From Phanerochaete sordida (Eukaryota > Basidiomycota > Agaricomycetes > Polyporales > Phanerochaetaceae), in assembly GCA_019973155.2 (NCBI GenBank), contig BPQB01000006.1, positions 372,001 to 436,000 on the forward strand: a stretch of 64,000 nt of DNA. Reading direction: 5' to 3'. Position numbers and translations under genes: made by a program. Each line of letters begins with the position of its first letter. Positions within the stretch are counted from its first letter, which is position 1. Below the pieces are notes generated by a model that did no database searches, was not told the origin of the DNA, and worked only from the letters and a program-made list of their open reading frames with translations. Shown here one piece after another: positions 45,050-57,480 of the stretch.

Positions 45050-45749
45050 TACGTTCACGGGAGGTGTTGCGTCGTAGGGAAAAGGGCTTGTTTGTGCATC
45101 TGTCCAGGATCATTTACGGTGAAACGAGCGATGTAAACCTCATCGAAGGTCGAAGCCGTCCATGTTTGCCTAGCCCTCGAGACGTCAACTCATTGTCACG
45201 CAGTTGCTGGGCGGCAGGATCCCTCGAAAGGTTTGCGGCAAGGTTTGCGGTGCTCATCGATAACGAAACTTTACACGATAATGAATCAAGCTTACTACAA
45301 AGGCTACTACAGCTGACGTAAGCTCTTACTCTTCTCGTCAGAGTTTGTGATTGAGCGCATGAACATATGCGTGGGAACATATGTACAAAAAAGGCGGACA
45401 CCATACGGAGATTGCTCTGGACCCCGAATACTTGTGTTCGCTGTCAACCTTTTACTCGTCTCCGATGTCTTTGTGAAACCACCTGCTCCGATGCTTTGAC
45501 TGAAATTTTACGCGAAAACGCTCGCCTTATGGCGTTGGCAGCTACCAAAATACGCAACAGGATGAGCCGAGACGTCAAGAAACTCGTGCTTCTTGGCCGC
45601 AGTCTTCTGACCAACGGATCTCGCAGCTGATGAAGGTGCAAGCAACGCTCTCCGCCTCGCCTTACCAACCGCCACGTCTTTTCTCGTAACTGTACGCTCT
45701 CTGCTCTCTGTGGTACTGTGCTGGATCCTCACTCGGTCTGTAGACTAGG
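45050..45749. other. Stretch with a possible DOX relic
   Basis: About 700 bases between the transporter remnant and the F-box gene. Plus-strand 45195-45319 can be read as SLERFAARFAVLIDN and SSLLQRLLQLT. This resembles the start of the ninth exon of DOX copies (in DOX7: TFVAKFAALIHADSELSDN, then a Leu-rich end). If real, it is what remains of the downstream half of DOX10. A further open frame (45367-45630) has no recognised similarity. Confidence 0.3.
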
Positions 45750-47564
45750 ATGACAATGGAGACAGGGGTCCGACACGGCGTCGACGCAACACCTCGGGCA
45801 ACGTCCGAGGTCACCGCAACGGCCATCGAGGTCTTCACGACGCGCAATAATGACGACCTCGTCCCGCTCTCGCTGCCAGATGAACTAATTCTAGAGATAT
45901 TCAGCCACCACGTCACCTCCTTTCACTACGCGAATTCGTCCTGGAAGGCACACCGAGCCTGGTCCTGGAACGCGTACGGCTGGCTCGCAATAGCTCACGT
46001 ATGTCGCCGATGGAGGGATATCGTGCTCTCCGCTCCCGCGCTCTGGACGACGATCAAGGCAACGAGCCCCGCGTGCGTAGGCGCATTCTTTGACCGTTCC
46101 GGGCAGATGCCCATGTCGGTCGTAGGTGCCTTGAACTTTGAGCTGGGGACAGCGCACCCTCTTCCTCACTCTTGGATAGTCATCTTCGAGAACGCACACA
46201 GGATCGGAGAGCTTCACCTCGAGTATGATGCCATGACAGCAGATCAGTTCCGAAGCGCCTGGATCCCAACCTTCCCCCAGCTCAAGTTCCTGGCTCTCAC
46301 TGTGACGACCGGACGCGGCTTGTCACACGACAACTTCCCTCCGGTGCTCCTCCACGTCCATAAATCCTCTCACCTAGAGACACTCGAGACTTCCTTCCTC
46401 ACCTTCTCTGTCGCCTCTCAACTCTTCGCGCCGAACTTGCGGGACCTCACACTCTCCAACTTCGGCTGGCCGACGGACATAGACGCCAGCGCACGATGGG
46501 TCATGCTTCTAGATGCCCTCAAGGGCCTCCCGAAGCTTGAGAAGCTTAGCCTCCTCGACGGCCCACCCGACGTCCCTTGGGACTTGGTCGCACCGAACGC
46601 TTCGGAGCCGCCGAAGGTGACGTCGGCGCCTGCGCCGCTCCTCAACCTGCAGCAGCTCGTCGTGCGGTCGTGCAGCCGCTTCGGAGGCGCCATCGTAGGA
46701 ACACTCCTCGAGAATATCGAAGTGCGGGCAAGTCCGGCGCTGCGCCAGCTCTACATGATTGGTCCCCCGGACCGTGCCCAGGGAGCCGGCGTCGCCGCCT
46801 CGAGCCTCGCGCTCTTCGGCGCTGCCCTCGGGCGGAAGTTCGCCGCTGCCGCTGCTGCGAAGCCGCCCGTGCTCATTCGCTCGCTCAGTCTTGAGGCAAA
46901 GGATGCCAGGCGTCATGGTGCCCCTCGCGTGAGCATCGGCGCACGGTCCGCGGCAGGTGTTGCAGACGCGCTGAGCGTATTGTCACCTCCGCGAAGTATT
47001 TCTACCCCTTCCCCAGCTCCCGAGAGCAACATCCTCGAGGTCAGCCTGAGCGATGCCAGTGCCGAGTCCATATTCCAGCACGTCTTCACCCAGCTGCCGC
47101 TCGACGCCGTCCACTCGGTCACGATCGACGAGCTCTCGCATGGCGCTTACGGTAGCGAGCCGTACGTTCCGACGGATACGGTGTGGCGCGAGACCTTCGC
47201 CCACGCCAAGGACGTCCAGCATCTTACGATCTCCGGGCGCTCGGCCGACCATCTTCCTACTGCTCTCCATCCTCAGACTGGTCACGATGGGCAGTCACTC
47301 TTCCCGAAACTGCAGGGCCTCAAGCTCCGCAGCGTAGCCTTTCTCACCGTCTCGCTCGCAGACGGCATGGAAGCCGACGAAGACGGCGAGGAGTTCTGGG
47401 TCCGCGGGCGCTGGTACGAACAGTTCGTGGTCGCCCTCAAGGCGCGCTCCCAAATGGGAATGAAGTTGCAAACGCTGAGCATCACGGGCACCGAAGCGAT
47501 CACGGAAGCTGAGGTCCTGGAGCTGCGGGCCTATGCAGAGGAGGTTAATTGGGAGGCGCGTTGA
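45750..47564 (+). CDS. F-box protein, single exon
   Basis: An uninterrupted 604-codon frame. Near residues 40-95 it has the F-box pattern LPDELILEIFSH, then WLAIAHVCRRWRDIVLSAP and LW, typical of Agaricomycete F-box proteins. These usually link a substrate to an SCF ubiquitin ligase through Skp1. The remaining 500 residues contain irregular leucine-rich segments (for example LETLETSFLTFS, LPKLEKLSLLDG), consistent with a degenerate LRR substrate-binding region. The absence of introns contrasts with every other gene here and is common for expanded F-box families in this clade. The substrate is unknown. Start MTMETG; the second Met is equally possible. Confidence 0.88.
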   Translation: MTMETGVRHGVDATPRATSEVTATAIEVFTTRNNDDLVPLSLPDELILEIFSHHVTSFHYANSSWKAHRAWSWNAYGWLAIAHVCRRWRDIVLSAPALWTTIKATSPACVGAFFDRSGQMPMSVVGALNFELGTAHPLPHSWIVIFENAHRIGELHLEYDAMTADQFRSAWIPTFPQLKFLALTVTTGRGLSHDNFPPVLLHVHKSSHLETLETSFLTFSVASQLFAPNLRDLTLSNFGWPTDIDASARWVMLLDALKGLPKLEKLSLLDGPPDVPWDLVAPNASEPPKVTSAPAPLLNLQQLVVRSCSRFGGAIVGTLLENIEVRASPALRQLYMIGPPDRAQGAGVAASSLALFGAALGRKFAAAAAAKPPVLIRSLSLEAKDARRHGAPRVSIGARSAAGVADALSVLSPPRSISTPSPAPESNILEVSLSDASAESIFQHVFTQLPLDAVHSVTIDELSHGAYGSEPYVPTDTVWRETFAHAKDVQHLTISGRSADHLPTALHPQTGHDGQSLFPKLQGLKLRSVAFLTVSLADGMEADEDGEEFWVRGRWYEQFVVALKARSQMGMKLQTLSITGTEAITEAEVLELRAYAEEVNWEAR

Positions 47565-48485
47565 GGACCCAAGACGCGCTGTCCCTGGTTTCTGTTCCCG
47601 CGATTGATCTTGATACCGATAGCGTTCGTTCTACTACTATCCTTTCAAGCTAATACACGCATTTTGTTCCAGCGCACTTTGGTGACACTCGAGGCTGTTC
47701 ACGCACCGGAAGCTGGTTTTCCCTCTACTAAAGTTGCAGGAGAGGAAGCAGCTTCATTGTCTTCGTCTTTCGCATTCTCAATAGCCGCCTTGAGCCCGTC
47801 CTCTCAGTATGGCATATTGCTACTAGCGGGTACGTGCTTCGCATTCGCGCGTTGACCAGCACCCTTGAAGCTGACGCTTGAACGTAATCAGACGTACACC
47901 GGGTGGAGACTCTGGGTCCTGTATAGGAGCGAATGCTGTGGCGGTCATGATGATACGCTTGCATTCCGCATCAATTGCCGACGCGTCTATGGGGGCTCAT
48001 GATATCGCTCGTTCGCTTGTGAGTACTGCGCTTCTGATCACAGCATGCTCACCCCTGCGTAAAAGGGATCTAGGTTATGAGCGGCGGAGCATGACCCTCA
48101 CTAGCCGGTATCGGAACCCTAGCCGTGCGAACCTAGGAACCTAGGAACCTGCCGTTGGTGACGGAACATGGTGCGATTCAGGTTCTCGTCCGCCTCGAGC
48201 ATTGAGTTGGAAGCTGCGAGCATCGGGTACCTGACGGAAAACTTGTATCCTGTCTTGTGCTTGGACGCATGATATCGATGTTCACAGGCGCCCCTGTTGC
48301 CGGGAGGCCGAGCCTGACGCGTCCGCTGGGCGACGTTCGGATCGAATGCATTGCTTGTATTGGAGCTCTTGGGGCTCATGACACGCGGAAATGGTCTGGG
48401 CCGAACCTCATGTTGCAGTACAAAAGGGAGAGGTAGACGGCACTCGATTCTCGCCTCACTATCTAGCTCTCAGGGAGACAACACC
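47565..48485. other. Intergenic stretch before the O-methyltransferase
   Basis: About 920 bases with short open frames on both strands but no recognisable product. It includes the O-methyltransferase promoter. A tandem duplicate of CCTAGGAA is seen near 48130-48150. Confidence 0.4.
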
Positions 48486-50476
48486 ATGGATAGCAAGTCA
48501 GTATTTCTCGCCTTATTTCATCTCCACGTCCTGACAGCGACTAGTCCTCAGAATGCCCTCGAAGAGCTCAAGGCTCTGTCAAGCTTGATCCAGGACTCGA
48601 TCGGTACCATCGAAACCTCTCTCCAAGCCGCAGGCAAAGAGTTCCCCTCCCCCAATACCCCCATCACGCCGGAGTCGGAAGCAGCTCGAATGATCCCTGA
48701 AGTCAGCCAAGCCAGCGCGCTGATTGTGTCAGCTGCCTACCAGCTGATCAGCTCGGTTCGCTCTCCCGTCCTCAGCGCTCTGACCGTTTCAACACAGGTG
48801 CGCCTTCTTGCCCACGGGCAATCTTGTCACCTTGACCTTACCATCTAAATTTGCGTGAATTTTAGTATGCTCTTACTGCTGCTCTTGGAGTTGCGGCTGC
48901 GGCGAACGTCGCTGAGGCTTTACGAGAGGCAGGCCCTCAGGTGAGATTTCGCATATACTGGATCGCGTCGGTTATTGCCAACACAATTTTCTTTCCTCAG
49001 GGTGCGCATGTCAAGGATATCGCTCGAGCGAGCTGCATTGATCCCTCCAAGCTGGGTAGGTGGACCCGTATCAGCTTTCTCTGCGTCCTGCTGATACAAT
49101 CTGCAGCCCGTATTCTTCGTCTTCTGGCCACGAACCACATTTTCGTCGAGCTATCACCGGACGTCTTCGCGAACAATCGCATCTCTTCTTGCTTGGACAC
49201 CGGGAAGTCTGTCCAGTCTATCCTGGATAGGTACGTGCATGGCCAGTGTATAATGCTGCGTACACCGTCGATAGACTGTTGTCGCTTTCAGCCCCGAGAC
49301 GAAGCACGTCGGAGCCCGAGGCGTAGCATCAGGCGTCGGACACTGGTACGCTACGCACCGCGGATGCCCTCAAAGATCATCACTGAGAAATATCGCAGCT
49401 CCGACGAGATTCTCAAGACGGCAGCTTACCTGCAGGAGGCCGTCCTCGACCCCAGAATAGCGTCCTCGGGGGAGCCGAACGAAACGGCCTTCAATGTGGC
49501 TTTCAAGACCGAGCTCCCGGTCTGGGAGTGGCTCGAGCAGAAGGGCAATGAGTTCCGTCTGGCCCGGTTCGGCGCATTCATGGCTGCAACGAAGCAAGCT
49601 ACGCCTCCGAACGCGATTGTTGAAGGTAGTTGGCACTGCATAGCTGTTGCTGGCGCGCAAACCTGACATGACCAACAGGATTCGACTGGCAGGGCCTTCC
49701 GGAAGGCGCGGTTGTTGTTGACGTCGGGGGCGGAGTTGGCGGCCATTCGCTGGTGCTGGCGCAGAACTTCCCGCACCTGCGTATTGTAGTCCAAGACCGT
49801 GAGCCGGTGCTGAAGGACGCCCCTCCGGTACGACACCTTTTATGTCTCCCAGCGAGGAGCTAACGTTCTGGGAACAGCACTGGGACAGCGCCCTCCCGGG
49901 AGCACTGACGTCGGGTCGGGCCACTCTCCAAGGTCTGGCGCCCGAACCTCGGTCGCACCGTAGAGCCCACGCTGATAATATCGCCACGTTCAGCGCACGA
50001 CTTCTTCACGCCCCAGCCTATCAAGGATGCCTCTGTCTTCCTCCTGCGTGTGGTCATCCACGACTGGTCCGACAAGTATGCGCTGCGGATTCTGCGTCCC
50101 CTGCGCGAGGCTGCGACCCCGAACACCCGCCTCATCATCGTCGAGAACTTCAGCGCGCACGCCTGCGAGGACGACACCGTGAAGAGCATTCCCGGGGCCG
50201 AGCGTCCCGCCCCGCCGAAGCCGCTCCTGCCGAACGGAGGCCATGCGAGCACGATCTCCTACCAGTCCGATATCCAGGTATGTGCTTATCAAGGCTTCCT
50301 CGCGGGACTCTCATTTTGACTCGGCTTCGGCGCAGATGATGGAGGCGGTCAACGGGCAAGAGCGTACCATCAAAGAGTTCCAGAATATCTTGCAGCAGAG
50401 CGGGTGGAAGATGAGCAGCGTCCACCTTCAACCACGGTCGTATCCCATGGGGAAGATCATCGCTGTTCCAGCATGA
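48486..50476 (+). CDS. COMT-like S-adenosylmethionine-dependent O-methyltransferase
   Basis: Eleven exons (48486-48496, 48545-48797, 48866-48940, 49001-49055, 49107-49230, 49292-49345, 49399-49625, 49679-49827, 49857-49932, 49994-50277, 50336-50476) give about 482 residues. The N-terminal half is the winged-helix dimerisation domain (GAHVKDIARASCIDPSKL, ILRLLATNHIF). The C-terminal half is the Rossmann methyltransferase domain: SAM motif VVDVGGGVGGHS, acidic QDRE, and VVIHDWSD with the catalytic His. Such enzymes methylate hydroxyl groups of phenolic metabolites in the cytosol. Frames and splice sites are consistent. The first intron (after only 11 coding bases) and the acceptor at 49856 (GCGAG) were chosen to keep the family sequence in frame and are the weakest points. 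Confidence 0.85.
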
Positions 50477-51994
50477 TTTTTGTACGCATTCATCTAGGAG
50501 TAAGTCGTTGAGTTTGTCCCGCATTGATATGCTGACCAACATGTTCCCAGAATTTCTGTTCCTCTCTACCTGCTGAGAAAGTTATGTAAGTTGTCATATG
50601 TCCAAACGAATCAACATCTATCAGACGTGCGCGCTGGGACATGAGCCTGAGTATTCTCGGTGCCCGTGCCTGTGTCGTGGTCAGCGCACCAGCTCATGAA
50701 GCTGATTGCGGGCCCCCAATCGAAATCGACCTATTCCTGGCCGGCGTTCGTGCGTCAAGTCGGGAGACTCTAAGTATGATGCGCCCAGAGGGAACGTGCG
50801 ATAGAAATGGCCCGCCGCCGCCGCTCACCAGATCATGCCCTCCATCTGACAATGTTGGCTGGCCATCCCGGGCCATAGCCATGACACCCATGCCAAGACT
50901 TTCTCTTCGCCTAGGTTCAAAACTAGCCACCGTCCTTCAGAGTCTCGTACACCTGCAGACGCAGCGATTGTAAGCCGACTGCGCCATCTGTCGGGACCTG
51001 GACACACCGTGCTGACTCGAAACAGCAAGTCGACACCCATAGCCCGATATCAAGCGTCCGAGGGGCGACTGTATGTTCCCGCTTCTTTGCTTCAAGATAT
51101 GACGACTCTATGACTTGCAGATAGAGCGGAAAGCCAAGGAGAGCACATCCAGCACTATTTTGGATCATCTCGGGGCCCATGTGTAGCGTAATGGTATCAG
51201 CTGCGATAAGTTACTCGTCTGGGTGGTCCGTGTCGCGAAAAACTATTTACTTGCACGTTCAGAATCTATTATCGCCGAATCGACGGCGCTTATTGAAGCC
51301 ACGGGCTGTCCACGACGCCCATGACGAACTTGAGGTAGGGCATGCGCTCACCAAATCCAGGAAGCATTCAGCTTGCACATCCAAAGCTTCGTTCGACGAT
51401 GCCTACACGAGGGCACAACGAAGTCGATTCTGCGCCTGATAACCATTATCTCGAGCTAATCACAGCTCTCGACGCCATGTTCTCCGTCCATAATCCCCGA
51501 AATTTGGGCGGCAGGGGTGGAACTTGATACACATGGCGAACAGCCTTGCTGAGAATGGGAATCCGGGATGGTAAAACGCTTCCCTACTGGCCTCCCCGCA
51601 ACTCTGTCAGATTCTGTCAAGGGTCTCGCTGACAACGCGCCGGGCATGCGGGCAGCTACGGGCGGTGCGCTCACGCTCCACGCCTACTTCTAGCGATGCA
51701 GGGCAGATGTACTGCAATGCCACGCCGCGATGTAGGAGCGCACGTTACGCAAGGTCAGTTCTACTCCCGCTGGCCATGGCGATGATCCCGTCTGGAGTCG
51801 CAGCTGGCTCGCTCTGCCGTATATATATACCTTGCTGATAGCACAGAGTCTCCAGACTAGCTTCACGAGAGGCTCCAGAGCCATATCCTGCGCTCCTTCA
51901 AGCTGCCAAGTACGTTTGCAGCAGCCAACGTCCTCTGTTTCAGTGTCTGACTATTTCTTTTCGTACTGATAGGTCGAGAACGCCACCGCTCGCC
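50477..51994. other. Gene-poor stretch
   Basis: About 1.5 kb between the O-methyltransferase and its degenerate neighbour. A TATATATATA run lies near 51820, upstream of the next gene. No coding sequence is supported. Confidence 0.4.
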
Positions 51995-52969
51995 ATGCCA
52001 GACGTCAATTCATTTCAAATCTTGGGCGCCGCCGCTGCCCCTGGAGACGACAATGTCCCCGTCAGCGCGCGCCGCAAAGACTGTAACTGTGATGGGACTG
52101 GGATACCTCCGCCTATCGACACTGGTATGCACTCTGGGCTAAGGCATCTAGTTCCGCATCGCACTCATGGGGTGACATAATAGTTTTCCGCTGGGGAGAA
52201 CTCCCTGCGAACTCTCGCATCGTCGATATCGGGGACGCACTCGGGATGCAGTCCGTCATACTGGCCATCAAGTTCCCAAGTCTCTGTTACGTGATCCAGG
52301 ACGTAGACCCGGATATCACAACAGCTCGTCGCGTATGTCATCACTCACCATTTCGTCCTGCGCTGACAACAGCTTGTACAGAACTGGGCAAGCCAGATGC
52401 ACGACTTCGTGGTGAGCGGACGGGTCCGGTTCCGCAGTGCGCATCACATCTATTTCGTGGATCGAAGTGCTCACACTCGTCTCAGATCACTCCGGTTGCG
52501 ATGACCAGCCTGTGAAAGATGCGGCTGTCTTCATCGTCCATTTCTCGCTGGACTGCCTGAGCGACACGGCGGCTGTGACTTTCATGGGCAAGCTACGCGA
52601 GGTTGCTCAGCCGCAGACGAATATGGTATTGTACTTCAACCGCGGGCCTATCCCAGACTCGCCGCCCGAGTCGGACGTGTGCCCCTCGGGAGACACCGAA
52701 AGTCCAGTTGTCGGTCCACAAGCGGGCAGAGCTGTAGTCTCAAAGGCAATTGCAGCAAAAGTGGTGCGCGGGTCCGCATTTCATCGAGGACGGCTTATAC
52801 TAACAAGACTTCTACTCATAAAATATATATCAAAGCTCGTCGAAGAGAGATCTTGCTGCAGGTGCCGCGATAACATGGAGTTGCTCGTGCAACAAGCTGG
52901 CTGGAAGATTATACCTTCCAAGTGTGTACCCTATGCCCCGGCGAACCAGACCATTATTGCGGGAGTCTA
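51995..52969 (+). pseudogene. Degenerate O-methyltransferase-like gene (MTL-A)
   Basis: Exon 1 (51995-52124) starts MPDVNSFQILG. Exon 2 (52184-52332) encodes SRIVDIGDALGMQS and YVIQDVDPD, an eroded SAM-binding motif (GGGxG changed to GDALG). Exon 3 from 52382 (NWASQMHDFVVSGRVRF) matches the family but runs into a stop at 52497-52499. The following family segment (QPVKDAAVFIVHFSLDCLSD, about 52500-52560) is in another frame, and no intron of normal size joins them. In it the HDWSD catalytic motif reads FSLDCLSD. The end (LLVQQAGWKII, QTIIAGV) resembles MTL-B and MTL-C. The gene appears to be a frameshifted remnant of a COMT-type enzyme lacking the dimerisation domain. Confidence 0.55.
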
Positions 52970-53837
52970 GTACGCTCAGATTCGTATCATTGAGTTGTAT
53001 ATACCAGTCCGTTCCTACCAATCGAATGTATGCTACCGCTAGCTACCTCGCCCCCGGAATGAGCGGATACTTCAAAAGTACATGTCCGAGCACAAGCTTG
53101 TCACCTGCAAGGCTCGTGCTGCCCTCCTACGCTTGGGCGACTGCATCGCAAAGGGCCCGCTCTTCCGCTTTCCTCAGTGCGCATCGTCGTACGCGACAGT
53201 CCTGATACCGATGCGCCACGTCCGGTTCCCTCTCGTGCGCAGACTCAGAGCGCATCAATTGATGCGCCGCCCCCATTGTGGCACTCTGATGCGCCATCAT
53301 GCTTGACGAGGTTAGGGTTGGCTGGCTCGCCTTTCGCGTCCTGGGCATTGGCTCGCATGTCGTCACGCGCGATACGGCTCAGAACAAACGTGTCAATAAT
53401 TTGTTTATTTTATACTTTCGGTCTGCACCCGAGGCGGACGAGGAAGACGAGAATTGAAGTTGTAGGTGGATCGAAGGTGCTAGAATGTGCTAGCAAAACG
53501 CGGGGCAAGGTATGCGTAGGAGCCGATTGAATGTAATTCGGAGGCAAATCTTCGAATTTCCTCGTGCAGAGCCTTTACGTGCCTCGTATTTTGGACTGAG
53601 ACAATTTGAGGCCCTTGGATATCGCCCAGGAGCTCTCTGTGGGCCACAGCGTACGCCCGCCCGCGCGCTTTGTGAGCTAAGCGTGGGCGTCTACCGAATT
53701 AACGCCAAAATTGAGTCTGCGGCAGGCCTGTCCTCCTTGACATCGTCGGTCACTCCAGGCTCCTCATCTGAGTGGCGACATACTCCTGGATACCTTCTCC
53801 TACCCCCAGCACCCCTTCGTGACGAGTCCTGAGCGTC
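52970..53837. other. Intergenic stretch with a GATGCGC palindrome
   Basis: About 870 bases upstream of the co-chaperone gene. It contains the 18-bp palindrome GCGCATCAATTGATGCGC (53250-53267) and additional GATGCGCC copies nearby. No gene is seen. Confidence 0.45.
53250..53267. repeat. 18-bp perfect palindrome
   Basis: The sequence GCGCATCAATTGATGCGC is its own reverse complement. GATGCGCC also occurs at about 53208 and 53288. It could be a protein-binding site or a transposon footprint; no evidence separates these. Confidence 0.6.
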
Positions 53838-55885
53838 ATGGCGAACAACAAGAAGAAGCAGCAGCAAAAGAAGAAGGCACAGGCCAAGGCCACAGCCAAC
53901 GCCGCTGATGCAGCGGACAACGTCGAGCAGTGAGCATCCAGGCCAGCTAGGCACACCACAGGGTCCTAAACGGCTGTTGCAGGCATGAAGAGGAGAGCCA
54001 GGTCGACGCACAAGAGCCTCCATCACCAGCGGTCCCCGAGCCCGCGGCTCCGCCTCCGGAAGCAGAGCCGGAGGACAAGACAAAGCAGGCCGAGAAGGTG
54101 AAGGAGCAGGGAAACGCCGCGTTCAAGGCGGGCAAGTTCCAGGATGCCATAGAGCAGTATACCCGGGCGATAGGTGCGTCGCAGCCTGCGCCTCTCCGCG
54201 GCACGCGAGGGCCGCCGTGCTAAGCCCTTCTCCGCAGAGCTGGCGCCGAGCGAACCGACCTACCTCACGAACCGCGCCGCGGCGTACATGGCGCAGAAGA
54301 AGTTCAAGCCCGCGCTCGCGGACTGCCAGCAGGCGGCGGCGCTGCAGGCGGACGCGCCGTCGGCGAAGACGCTCACGCGGCTCGCGCGCTGCCAGCTCTC
54401 GACGGGCTCGGCGGCGCCCGCGCTCTCGACGCTGCGCAGCGTGCTCGAGCTCGAGCCCGCGAACGGCGCCGCGCTGCAGCTGCAGAAGAAGGTGCTCGAG
54501 CTCGAGGCGCACCTGCGCAACTTCGAGGGCGCGAAGGCGCACGGCGAGTTCGCGATGGCGCGCCTCGCGCTCGAGAAGTGCATACAGACGATGGACGCCG
54601 AGGGCGGCGACATCCCCATCCAGTGGCGCCTCTGGCGCGTCGAGCTCGAGCTCGCGCGGGGGTCCTGGGACAACGCGAGCATGTCCGCAAAGTGAGTGCG
54701 CCCGCCCTCTGCCTGCGAGCCGCGGTTGACAGAGCGCACGCAGCGACGCGTATCGCCTCGAGCCCAATTCACCAGATGTCCTCACCCTCCGCGGCCTCGT
54801 CATGTTCCTCACATCAAAAACCGCGCAAGCGCTACAGCACGCACAGTCTGCGCTGCGTCTGGACCCGGGGCACGAAGCGGCGATGAAGCTGCGGAAACGG
54901 GTGCGTGACGTGGACCGCTTGAAGGACGAGGGCAACTCTGCCTTCAAGGCTGGCCGGTTAGACGAGGCCGTAGCGAAGTACTCGGAAGCGCTCGAGGTGT
55001 GTGTGACGATCCTGGCGGATCAGAAGGTGTATTCATGAAGATCACAGCGGATCGGAGAAGAAGAAAGCGAAGGCAAGGGCGGCCACATCCGCGCCATGCT
55101 CCTGTCAAACCGCGCAACAACACTCTTGAAGGTCCGTGCCGCTGCTCCTCCCCTGCATCCTCTTAGTCCTAACTGTGCTCTAGCTCGAACGCTGGGAAGA
55201 CGCACTGGCCGACACCGAATCCTCCATCTCCCTCAACTCCACCTCCTTCAAGGTCTACCGCACGCGCGCGAGGATAGAGCTGCACCTCGAGAAGTACGAG
55301 GCCGCAATCGCGGACTTCAAGACCGCGATCGAGCAGGCCGAGGCCGAGGGCTGCGACGCGGACGCGAAGGCGCTCAAGACGGAGCTCAAGAAGGCCGAGG
55401 TCGAGCTCAAGCGCAGCAAGACGAAGGACTACTACAAGATCCTCGGCGTGCAGCGCGACTGCACGGAGATCGAGATCAAGAAGGCGTACCGCCGCGAGAG
55501 CCTGAAGCACCACCCCGACAAGGTGCGTCTGCGCCGCGCACACACTGACTCGGCGCACTGATTGACCTTGTTCGCGTGGCAGGGCGGCGACGAGGAGAAG
55601 TTCAAGCTCATCGTCGAGGCGCACCAGGTGCTCTCGAACCCGCAGCAGCGCCAGCGCTACGACCTCGGCGAGGACGACGAGCCCGCCGGCATGGGCCCCG
55701 GCGGCATGGGCGGCATGGACTTTGCGGACCTCTTCGCGCAGTTCCACGCGCAGAGCAGCGGGTTCGGCGGCGGGGGCGGATTCGGTGGGGGAGGATTCGG
55801 GGGTGGAGGGGGATTCGGCGGCGGCGGAGGCTACAGCAGCCGCAGCGGCGGGTTCTACAGCCAGTCGCGCGACTTCCCGTTCTAG
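53838..55885 (+). CDS. TPR and J-domain co-chaperone (DNAJC7/TPR2 type)
   Basis: Seven exons (53838-53929, 53983-54173, 54238-54691, 54744-54996, 55048-55131, 55184-55522, 55583-55885) encode about 571 residues. A Lys/Gln-rich start (MANNKKKQQQKKK) and an acidic Pro/Ala stretch precede two blocks of tetratricopeptide repeats (KEQGNAAFKAGKFQDAIEQY; KDEGNSAFKAGRLDEAVAKY). A J domain with DYYKILGVQRD and the HPD tripeptide (KHHPDK) follows, then a Gly/Phe-rich C-terminus (about residues 520-560). TPR-J proteins of this type hand clients between Hsp70 and Hsp90 in the cytosol, with HPD stimulating Hsp70 ATPase. It is a conserved housekeeping gene and the best anchor in the right half of the window. 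Confidence 0.92.
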
Positions 55886-57480
55886 GCGCGCCCTGTAGAA
55901 GGGTCGTGTCTACCAGCACGCTGTGTGTACTGCTCGCGTTGTGTCCCGTCATCCCGGTCCGTCTCGCACTCTGTCGCTGTATCCTTTGCTGTCATCTCTC
56001 GCTACTCATATTCCCCTGTAGGCATGCAACACGCCGCCCTGTCCGTGCAGCGCCCACATGTATATCTCACAGTGCCCTGTTTGCGATGTTATATTTTTCT
56101 ATTTCTGGAGGGAGTTGCTTGCCCTGCGCGAAACCAGGCGGAATCACGCTCCCGCATCGAATGGTACAGTCTCCACCGTCCATTCGCCCACCAATTCACG
56201 CTCCATGCCCACGCTTGACATAGCATCCATACCAGCTCGGTGTCACATTCTTTGATCCATTACACGGCCTATAGACAACTAATCCCACGATCTCGGCTAT
56301 ATAGATGTCGCCCAAAGGCGTTACAAGCCAGACATGAAGACCAGTCCTCGCACAGTGATCTACGCAGGTGCTGACGGCAGGTGCGCGGCTCCCATCTTCC
56401 CGGCGGGCCGCGAGTGCAACTCAATCACGTCCTGACGAAGGTTCGAAGACTTAGCTCCGGTTCACGAGACCACGCTCCTCTCGGTGAGTGCTACGAGACA
56501 CAGGAGGGCTCACACATGAAGGAGAGATTGTTAATTCCTCGCGCTGAATGGTACATACGGAACACATCTCAGAAACTAAGCCGCCCGCTCAGAACCCGGT
56601 CGCACCACACCTGAGTCGTTCTCGTTATGCTCCCGCACAATCTTGCGCTGATCCGTGCCTCATCGTAAATTAATAGCTTCTATGAGCACGCGATGCTGCA
56701 ATACCGGCATGCGCAGCTTCGCAGATTCCACGGTCCTCCGGTGTCGAGAAGGCGTTGGTGGGTATATAACAGACGGGGAGCGATGGGAAGAGGTTTAACC
56801 AGGAAGCCCGCTACCTCCCACCTGACGTACCGTACGTGACACGGACTGCCTATATATCTCATCTAAATATTCATTTGGTGCATCTGGAAAAAAGCTTGGT
56901 GGTGTAGGGCGTCCAGACCGGTCTGTACCACTCAAACCGCTGGACACTACCCCCTTGTCTGGACCATCCAGACCAGCCGCTGTGAAGTCTGTATCAATAT
57001 AGAGCGGTATCGACTGTCTGTAGCGCGAGACTTGCGTTATGTACTCCCCAAGGTATGATATATACATCTCTATACCACTCCATACTGCGCCATAGCAGAT
57101 GTACCACAGCGGTATGAGCACTACAAGGGGTACAGACCACTCCATAGCAACATCAAGCCATACAGCACCGGTTGTTGCATTGATCATCGCACATATATTT
57201 AGATATAAAGCATGAATTCATTATAGATCTACATAGATACATGGAATGACAAGACTCTATCACCCTCTTCAGCTCACTGGGGACCTGTCTAGCACAGCGT
57301 TCATCTACAGTGGAGGTCATGAGCCAGACATGATGCCGGTGGGCTGCAAGATCTCAGACGGCGTGAAAGACACTGGGAGCGTTGAAGCTATAGAGCTCCG
57401 ACGTATTGACTGACCTGACACCGGGCGCACCGTGCCACGCTGGGTACTGGCTACATCATACTGTATGCTATAGTCAGCGT
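55886..57480. other. Gene-poor stretch after the co-chaperone gene
   Basis: About 1.6 kb. A minus-strand frame at 56795-57187 (130 codons) has a hydrophobic start (EWSVPLVVLIPLWYI) and could be a fragment of a membrane protein, but no start, splice structure or family could be secured. The rest shows short repeats of TGGTCTGG/TGGTATG type. Confidence 0.3.

Noticed and set aside
56795..57187. Hydrophobic 130-codon minus-strand frame, considered as the end of an STE3-like pheromone receptor
   Set aside because: One weakly similar hydrophobic stretch only; no other helices or start found upstream.
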